From the NCBI GenBank assembly GCA_030605515.1, contig JAUWIE010000126.1:1-19247 (forward strand): a stretch of 19,247 bases of DNA, given 5' to 3'. A program made the position numbers and the translations under genes. Below, in pieces: positions 14,867 to 19,247 of the stretch; positions within the stretch are counted from its first letter, which is position 1, and each line of letters starts with the position of its first letter. The notes under the pieces were generated by a model. It was not told where the DNA came from and searched no databases. It saw nothing but the letters and a program-made list of their open reading frames with translations. Source of the DNA: Thermoplasmatota archaeon. Its GTDB lineage: Archaea > Thermoplasmatota > E2 > DHVEG-1.

Positions 14867-15511
14867 TTATTCCTTTTTTGACTCCATAATTGCCTTAATT
14901 CGTTTCCTACGGAAGAAATCTTCCCTCTCGCGTTCCTCAAGTTGCATCTCTATATATTTACGAGTTGCATGAAGTTTTGGAATTAAATTATTCTCAAGGA
15001 CATTTACTCTTCGTTTAGTTTTTTCAATTTCAATTGCAAGGCATCTTATGCCTCCTTCAATGTCAGCTAGATCAAGTAGTTTTGTAATTAAATTTTTAAA
15101 TTTCATTTGTGTGTCATCAAACTTTGAACATGTCTCAAAAAAGCCATACCAAGGAGTTTTCGCTGTTTTGATATTATCCCTATTCATTCTAGGAATTTTA
15201 ACTCCCATGATATTATCATTTTCTAAAGAAATTTCACCAATATCACTGGATAAATTAGATATTTCATTAACTTTTTGTTCACCTAAAATCATCTGAGATT
15301 GTATTAATGATAAAAATGCTAATTTTAATTCCTCATCGATTTCTTTTGTCATAATGTTTCTTTTTTCTATAATATCAAAGAATCGTTCTACAAGTGCATC
15401 ACGTTTTTCCTCAAGGAGTTTATGGCCTTTCTCAGCTAATGTTAGTTTTTTCCGGATTTCAAGAAGTTCCATCCTCGTTGGGCTTACACCCTCAAGTATT
15501 TGCTCAACCAT
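14867..15511 (-). CDS. atpD: A-type ATP synthase subunit D (central stalk)
   Basis: 214 residues, normal for the family. Subunit D is the coiled-coil rotor shaft that turns inside the A3B3 head and passes rotation to or from the membrane ring. The N-terminal signature is clear: VSPTRMELLEIRKKLTLAEK and then GHKLLEEKRDAL. A long N-terminal helix, a middle region with PWYGFFETCSKFD, and a second long helix in the C-terminal half (IEKTKRRVNVLENNLIPKL, ending RKYIEMQLEEREREDFFRRK) form the coiled coil. The ATG lies one base after the atpB stop, so the genes are translationally coupled. It is followed at 2 bases by the 53-residue membrane protein gene. No oddity seen. Confidence 0.95.
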   Translation of the reverse strand: MVEQILEGVSPTRMELLEIRKKLTLAEKGHKLLEEKRDALVERFFDIIEKRNIMTKEIDEELKLAFLSLIQSQMILGEQKVNEISNLSSDIGEISLENDNIMGVKIPRMNRDNIKTAKTPWYGFFETCSKFDDTQMKFKNLITKLLDLADIEGGIRCLAIEIEKTKRRVNVLENNLIPKLHATRKYIEMQLEEREREDFFRRKRIKAIMESKKE

Positions 15512-15512
15512 T

Positions 15513-16916
15513 TTAATTACTCTTTTCTGCCTTCTCTTTTTTCGGTAAAAATTCTTTTATGTATTTTTCATCTATTTTCTTTAGTTCGGATACAGGTAAA
15601 CCTGAGAACAACTCCCACCCTATAGTAAGTGTTTGTACAATGCTTCTATCCTCATGATGACTTTGAGTTACAAATATTTTTTCAAATTCATCTGCAAAAA
15701 TCAGAAACTTCCTGTCCCGTTCGGATAATGCATCTTCACCTACGATTGCTACAAGATCTCTAAGGTCACACCCTTCTGCATAAGCAGCATATAGCTGATT
15801 AGATACACCAGCATGATCCTCACGAGTACGATCTTTACCAATACCACGATCCATTAATCTAGAAAGACAAGGTAACACAGCAATCGGCGGATAAATATCC
15901 TTTTTATGAAGACTACGATCAAGTACTATTTGCCCCTCTGTAATATAACCGGTTAGATCAGGAATCGGATGAGTAATATCATCATCTGGCATAGTAAGCA
16001 TTGGTATCTGAGTAATAGAACCTTTCCTTCCTTTGATTCTACCAGCTCTTTCATAAATAGTTGCTAGATCAGTATACATATACCCCGGGTATCCTCTTCT
16101 CCCTGGTACTTCTTCTCTGGCTGCTGCAATCTCACGAAGTGCTTCTGCATAATTAGTAAGATCCGTTAATATGACAAGGACTTGCATGTTGAGATCAAAA
16201 GCAAGATACTCAGCACAGGTTAGTGCCATACGAGGTAAAATAACTCTTTCAATTGTTGGATCATCTGCAAGGTTTAGAAACATAACTGTTCTCTCAAGAG
16301 CACCAGTATTTTCAAAGTCTTTTATAAAAAGATTAGCTTCTTCTGATGTAATTCCCATTGCACAAAATACTACTGCAAATTTTTCTTCTTTACCTAGTAC
16401 CTTTGCTTGTCTAGCGATTTGAGCAGCAAGTTCATTATGAGGAAGACCTGAACCCGAAAAGATCGGTAGTTTTTGTCCACGAACAAGTGTGTTTAGACCA
16501 TCTATTGTAGATATTCCAGTTTGTATAAATTCTCTTGGATACTCCCGAGCATAAGGATTTATTGGATTTCCATTGATATCCCGTCTCTCTTCAGGAATAA
16601 TTGGTGGTGCATCATCAATAGGGTTACCGGTTCCATCAAAAACACGCCCTAACATATCTTTAGAAACTCCAAGTTTCATGGTTTCTCCTATGAACCGAAC
16701 TGAAGTTTTGTCAGTATCAAGTCCTTTTGTCCCTTCAAAAACTTGAATGATGGCTTTATCCATAAATGCTTCAAGGACTGTTCCTGTTCGTTCCTCACCA
16801 AAAGATGTCTTAATTTTTACAACCTCATTATAAGCAACGTCTTTTATACCATCAACAATCATTAGAGGTCCTGCAACTTCAGATACTGTTGTATATTCTA
16901 TGTCTTTATTGCTCAT
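15513..16916 (-). CDS. atpB: A-type ATP synthase subunit B (regulatory, non-catalytic)
   Basis: 467 residues, full length. It forms the A3B3 hexamer with subunit A and supplies part of each nucleotide site. The degenerate P-loop SGSGLPHNELAAQIARQA replaces Walker A, as expected for the non-catalytic subunit. Other landmarks are EYTTVSEVAGPLMIVDGI at the start, GRVFDGTGNPIDD, the FVQ-type FAVVFCAMGITSEEANLF segment, VPGRRGYPGYMYTDLATIYE, and RKFLIFADEFEKIFV near the end. The ATG is 2 bases after the atpA stop; its ribosome site GGAGGT lies inside the last codons of atpA. atpD begins 1 base after its own stop. The charged tail KKEKAEKSN is short. The assignment is certain. Confidence 0.97.
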   Translation of the reverse strand: MSNKDIEYTTVSEVAGPLMIVDGIKDVAYNEVVKIKTSFGEERTGTVLEAFMDKAIIQVFEGTKGLDTDKTSVRFIGETMKLGVSKDMLGRVFDGTGNPIDDAPPIIPEERRDINGNPINPYAREYPREFIQTGISTIDGLNTLVRGQKLPIFSGSGLPHNELAAQIARQAKVLGKEEKFAVVFCAMGITSEEANLFIKDFENTGALERTVMFLNLADDPTIERVILPRMALTCAEYLAFDLNMQVLVILTDLTNYAEALREIAAAREEVPGRRGYPGYMYTDLATIYERAGRIKGRKGSITQIPMLTMPDDDITHPIPDLTGYITEGQIVLDRSLHKKDIYPPIAVLPCLSRLMDRGIGKDRTREDHAGVSNQLYAAYAEGCDLRDLVAIVGEDALSERDRKFLIFADEFEKIFVTQSHHEDRSIVQTLTIGWELFSGLPVSELKKIDEKYIKEFLPKKEKAEKSN

Positions 16917-16918
16917 GT

Positions 16919-18697
16919 TTATTTACCTCCTTTTATAAGGTTGTTAATTTCTTTTTCAAATTCTTTTTCCACATCAAAAAATCTCTTTTCGAATTCTTTA
17001 TTTGGAACTGTACTCATTCTTGCTAGACTCTCACGAGATTTCATGGCAATAATATCATCAATATGAACATTTTTAGAAGCCGCTTCTAATATTTTATCTG
17101 AATATTTTAGCATCAGTCGTAACATTTCATATTGCTTCTTCCCAGGACAATAAGTATCAACTTCATGGAAAGCACTTTGCTGTAGGAAATCCTCACGAAT
17201 CATTCTTGCACTTTCAAGAGCAGCTCTCTCCCTTGGTGGAAGAGCATCAGGTCCAACAAGTTTAACGATTTCTTGAAGTTCAGATTCTTTTTGTAGAATT
17301 GCCATTGCTTTATTTCTAAGGTTAAGCCAGTTATCTCCAATTTCCTTATGCCACCAACTACTAATTGCGTCAAGATGAAGTGAATATGATTTTAACCAGT
17401 TAATTGATGGAAAATGTCTTCTATCTGCTAGATCTGCATCTAGAGCCCAGAAGACTTTTACAATCCGAAGTGTGTTTTGTGCAACAGGCTCAGAGAAATC
17501 TCCTCCTGGAGGTGATACTGCACCAATGACTGATACCGATCCTTCTTTATCTTTTGAACCAAGTAGTTTTACCCGCCCTGCTCTCTCGTAGAATTCTGCA
17601 AGTCTTGAAGCAAGATATGCGGGGTATCCTTCTTCACCAGGCATCTCCTCAAGCCTTCCTGAGATTTCTCTCATTGCTTCTGCAAGCCTTGAAGTACTAT
17701 CTGCCATAAGAGCAACATCATATCCCATATCACGATAATATTCTGCAATTGTTATTCCTGTGTACACACTTGCATCTCTAGCAGCTACAGGCATATTAGA
17801 TGTGTTTGCAATAAGAACTGTACGGTTCATGAGTGGTTCACCACTCTTTGGATCTTCAAGCTCTGGAAATTCTCTTAATACATCTGTCATTTCATTTCCA
17901 CGTTCGCCACAACCAACATAGACGACGACTTGTGCATTGCTCCATTTTGCTAGAGAGTGCATCATCACAGTTTTTCCCGTCCCAAACCCCCCTGGTATTG
18001 CAGCAGTACCGCCTTTTGCAACTGGGAAAAATGTATCGATAACACGTTGTCCAGTAATCAACGGCAATGATGGATCATACTTTTTAGCAACAGGCCTTGG
18101 TTTTCTCACAGGCCATCTCTGCATCATCTGTAGTTTTACATCACCTTTATCAGTTGAAACAATTGCAATGTCCTCGGTAACAGTATAGCTGCCTTCTTTT
18201 TCAACTTTTAAAAGCTTCCCACTTATATTTGGAGGGATCATGATTTTATGGGTGATAATTGAAGTTTCTTTCACCCATCCAATAACATCACAGCCTTCAA
18301 CTTTATCTCCTGCTTTTGCAGTTGGTTTAAAATGCCATTTCTTTTTTCTGTCAAGTGCTGTGGCTTCTACACCTCGTTTGATAAAATCTCCGGTTTCTTT
18401 ATATATATCTGGAAGTGGTCTTTGTATTCCATCATAAATATTTGTGAGTATTCCTGGTCCAAGCTCCACAGACAGAGGCATACCTGTAGTAACTACTTTT
18501 TCACCAGGTTTTAACCCATTGGTATCTTCATAGACCTGAATAATTGCGTTATCCTCATTTAAACGAATAATTTCACCAATAAGGTTTTCCTCTCCTACCC
18601 TTACAACATCATACATTTTAGCTCCACGCATACCATCTGCTTCTATTACAGGTCCGGAGATTCTAACGATTTTTCCTTCAAGTGATTCTTTTGACAT
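16919..18697 (-). CDS. atpA: A-type ATP synthase subunit A (catalytic)
   Basis: 592 residues, full length for an archaeal catalytic subunit. It makes or splits ATP at the A/B interface. Visible features are the N-terminal barrel (GKIVRISGPVIEADGM), the archaeal/vacuolar non-homologous insert at about 110-200, Walker A GGFGTGKT at 236-243, the catalytic-glutamate segment VGCGERGNEM (Glu265), Walker B-like VALMADSTSRLAEAMRE at 328-344, and PGEEGYPAYLASRLAEFYERAG. The C-terminal helical domain ends NNLIKGGK. A GGAGGC ribosome site lies before the ATG, about 19 bases after the atpF stop. There is no intein in the P-loop, a site where Thermoplasma atpA carries one. The last codons contain the atpB ribosome site. 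Confidence 0.97.
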   Translation of the reverse strand: MSKESLEGKIVRISGPVIEADGMRGAKMYDVVRVGEENLIGEIIRLNEDNAIIQVYEDTNGLKPGEKVVTTGMPLSVELGPGILTNIYDGIQRPLPDIYKETGDFIKRGVEATALDRKKKWHFKPTAKAGDKVEGCDVIGWVKETSIITHKIMIPPNISGKLLKVEKEGSYTVTEDIAIVSTDKGDVKLQMMQRWPVRKPRPVAKKYDPSLPLITGQRVIDTFFPVAKGGTAAIPGGFGTGKTVMMHSLAKWSNAQVVVYVGCGERGNEMTDVLREFPELEDPKSGEPLMNRTVLIANTSNMPVAARDASVYTGITIAEYYRDMGYDVALMADSTSRLAEAMREISGRLEEMPGEEGYPAYLASRLAEFYERAGRVKLLGSKDKEGSVSVIGAVSPPGGDFSEPVAQNTLRIVKVFWALDADLADRRHFPSINWLKSYSLHLDAISSWWHKEIGDNWLNLRNKAMAILQKESELQEIVKLVGPDALPPRERAALESARMIREDFLQQSAFHEVDTYCPGKKQYEMLRLMLKYSDKILEAASKNVHIDDIIAMKSRESLARMSTVPNKEFEKRFFDVEKEFEKEINNLIKGGK

Positions 18698-18716
18698 TTT
18701 TTTGCCTCCATTTTTT

Positions 18717-19028
18717 TTATTTACTTACTTCAACTCCAACTGCTTTTTTTATCAAATGGGAAATATAATCCACATGATCCGTTTTACGTCCTTTTTTATC
18801 AGGGATTTCAACAACTATTGGTAATGAACTTCTTATTCGATATTCATCTAAAAATCTACTGATATCATCAGCAACACTCTCAGTGATGAAAACAACTCCT
18901 ATGTCATCTCTCTCAGATATCTGCTTCCAAAGATCAGCAGCATTACCCTTTGGAATAAAATATTCTTTAATACCAGCAAGCATAAGACCAACTGCTGTAT
19001 CTTTGTCACAAAGAGCAACTATTTTCAT
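18717..19028 (-). CDS. atpF: A-type ATP synthase subunit F
   Basis: 103 residues, the family size. Subunit F binds to the central stalk next to subunit D and helps couple and regulate ATP turnover. The Rossmann-like pattern is recognisable: KIVALCDKDTAVGLMLAGIK at 2-21, DDIGVVFITESVADDI at 41-56, and SLPIVVEIPDKKG at 68-80, with the usual GVE near the C-terminus. The ATG shares its first base with the TGA stop of atpC (TGATG), and the ribosome site GGAGGT lies within the atpC end. atpA follows after 19 bases. Gene order C-F-A-B-D is the standard archaeal order. Confidence 0.95.
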   Translation of the reverse strand: MKIVALCDKDTAVGLMLAGIKEYFIPKGNAADLWKQISERDDIGVVFITESVADDISRFLDEYRIRSSLPIVVEIPDKKGRKTDHVDYISHLIKKAVGVEVSK

Positions 19029-19247
19029 CAGGTTACCTCCGTAATTAAGAATTTTTTTATAATTTCCACTGGTAGTTTTTCATCAACGCCTTTTGCTATG
19101 ATCTTCAAATTCCTTATTTCAAATTCTTTTGAAATTATAAACCTTATAGATGGACCAATGCTAACATAATTCTGTGTAGAAATATCCTTTACAAGTTTCA
19201 AAAAAAGACCATCAAGAGCATCTTCTAAAACTTGTACTGTTGATTCT
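19028..19247 (-). CDS. atpC: A-type ATP synthase subunit C, C-terminal part
   Basis: Partial gene, not covered by a complete reading frame because it runs off the right end of the window. The last 72 residues can be read, including VQVLEDALDGLFLKLVKDIS, then VSIGPSIRFIISKEFEIRNL and KIIAKGV, ending FLITEVT before TGA. The G-P-x-I-x-(F/Y)-I-x-x-K-E-x-E-x-R-N-L-x-I-I pattern is the conserved C-terminus of subunit C (V-type subunit d), the funnel that joins the central stalk to the rotor ring. Identity is also supported by its position upstream of atpF. The stop codon overlaps the atpF start by one base. Confidence 0.9.
   Translation of the reverse strand, partial: ESTVQVLEDALDGLFLKLVKDISTQNYVSIGPSIRFIISKEFEIRNLKIIAKGVDEKLPVEIIKKFLITEVT

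Noticed and set aside
15513..16916. Missing Walker A motif in AtpB
   Set aside because: This is normal for the non-catalytic B subunit and not a defect.
17970..17995. Intein insertion site in the atpA P-loop
   Set aside because: The P-loop codons are continuous with no insertion; the subunit has normal length.

Overview
The window looks like a chromosomal segment of an AT-rich archaeon, most likely a member of the Thermoplasmatota (a sediment lineage such as Marine Benthic Group D would fit, but this is inference). The archaeal evidence is a rotary A-type ATPase operon in the archaeal order (C-F-A-B-D), a membrane-anchored LonB protease with two transmembrane segments inside the AAA+ module, an archaeal-type NMN adenylyltransferase, and TATA-like boxes upstream of several genes. 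Many genes have strong Shine-Dalgarno sites (GGAGGT, GAGGAG), and TTG and GTG starts are common. No tRNA, rRNA, CRISPR array or insertion sequence was recognised.

Layout. (1) 1-2879 is an extracellular-protein region. It holds the 3' end of a plus-strand gene for a secreted modular protein (gingipain-like C25 C-terminal domain remnant, Fn3-like, cohesin, dockerin), a short intergenic hairpin element, and a convergent gene for a secreted zinc-metalloprotease-like protein. (2) 3227-5350 is a tight plus-strand operon, pyrD-pyrK-yjbQ: class 1B dihydroorotate dehydrogenase with its iron-sulfur/flavin electron-transfer subunit, then a YjbQ family protein. (3) 5362-6392 (minus) holds two adjacent nitroreductase-family genes; the upstream one is broken by a one-base frameshift in a run of seven A. 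(4) 6409-11555 is a second surface region: a small lipoprotein, a PKD-domain membrane protein and a 1062-residue secreted or membrane protein, with two more intergenic hairpin elements. (5) 11564-19247 is all minus strand: nadM, a winged-helix regulator, lonB, an unlisted 53-residue membrane protein, and the A-type ATPase genes atpD, atpB, atpA, atpF and the end of atpC.

How the genes work together. The ATPase genes are closely spaced or overlapping and are read from right to left. The 53-residue membrane protein starts 2 bases after atpD, so it is probably translated as the last member of that operon. lonB follows after about 100 bases and may have its own promoter. pyrD and pyrK overlap by 4 bases and their products should form one complex for pyrimidine synthesis. 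The secreted and surface proteins fit a protein-degrading or particle-attached life.

The most unusual material is non-coding. Three intergenic elements (1187-1254, 6887-6956, 8094-8176) can each fold into a long stem closed by 12-14 base pairs. G-U pairs make sense only on the plus strand, a TATA-like sequence lies about 25-40 bases upstream, and a run of 7-8 U sits on the 3' side of the enclosed region. Two of them share sequence and show compensated changes in the stem. They may be members of an undescribed small-RNA family lying beside surface-protein genes.
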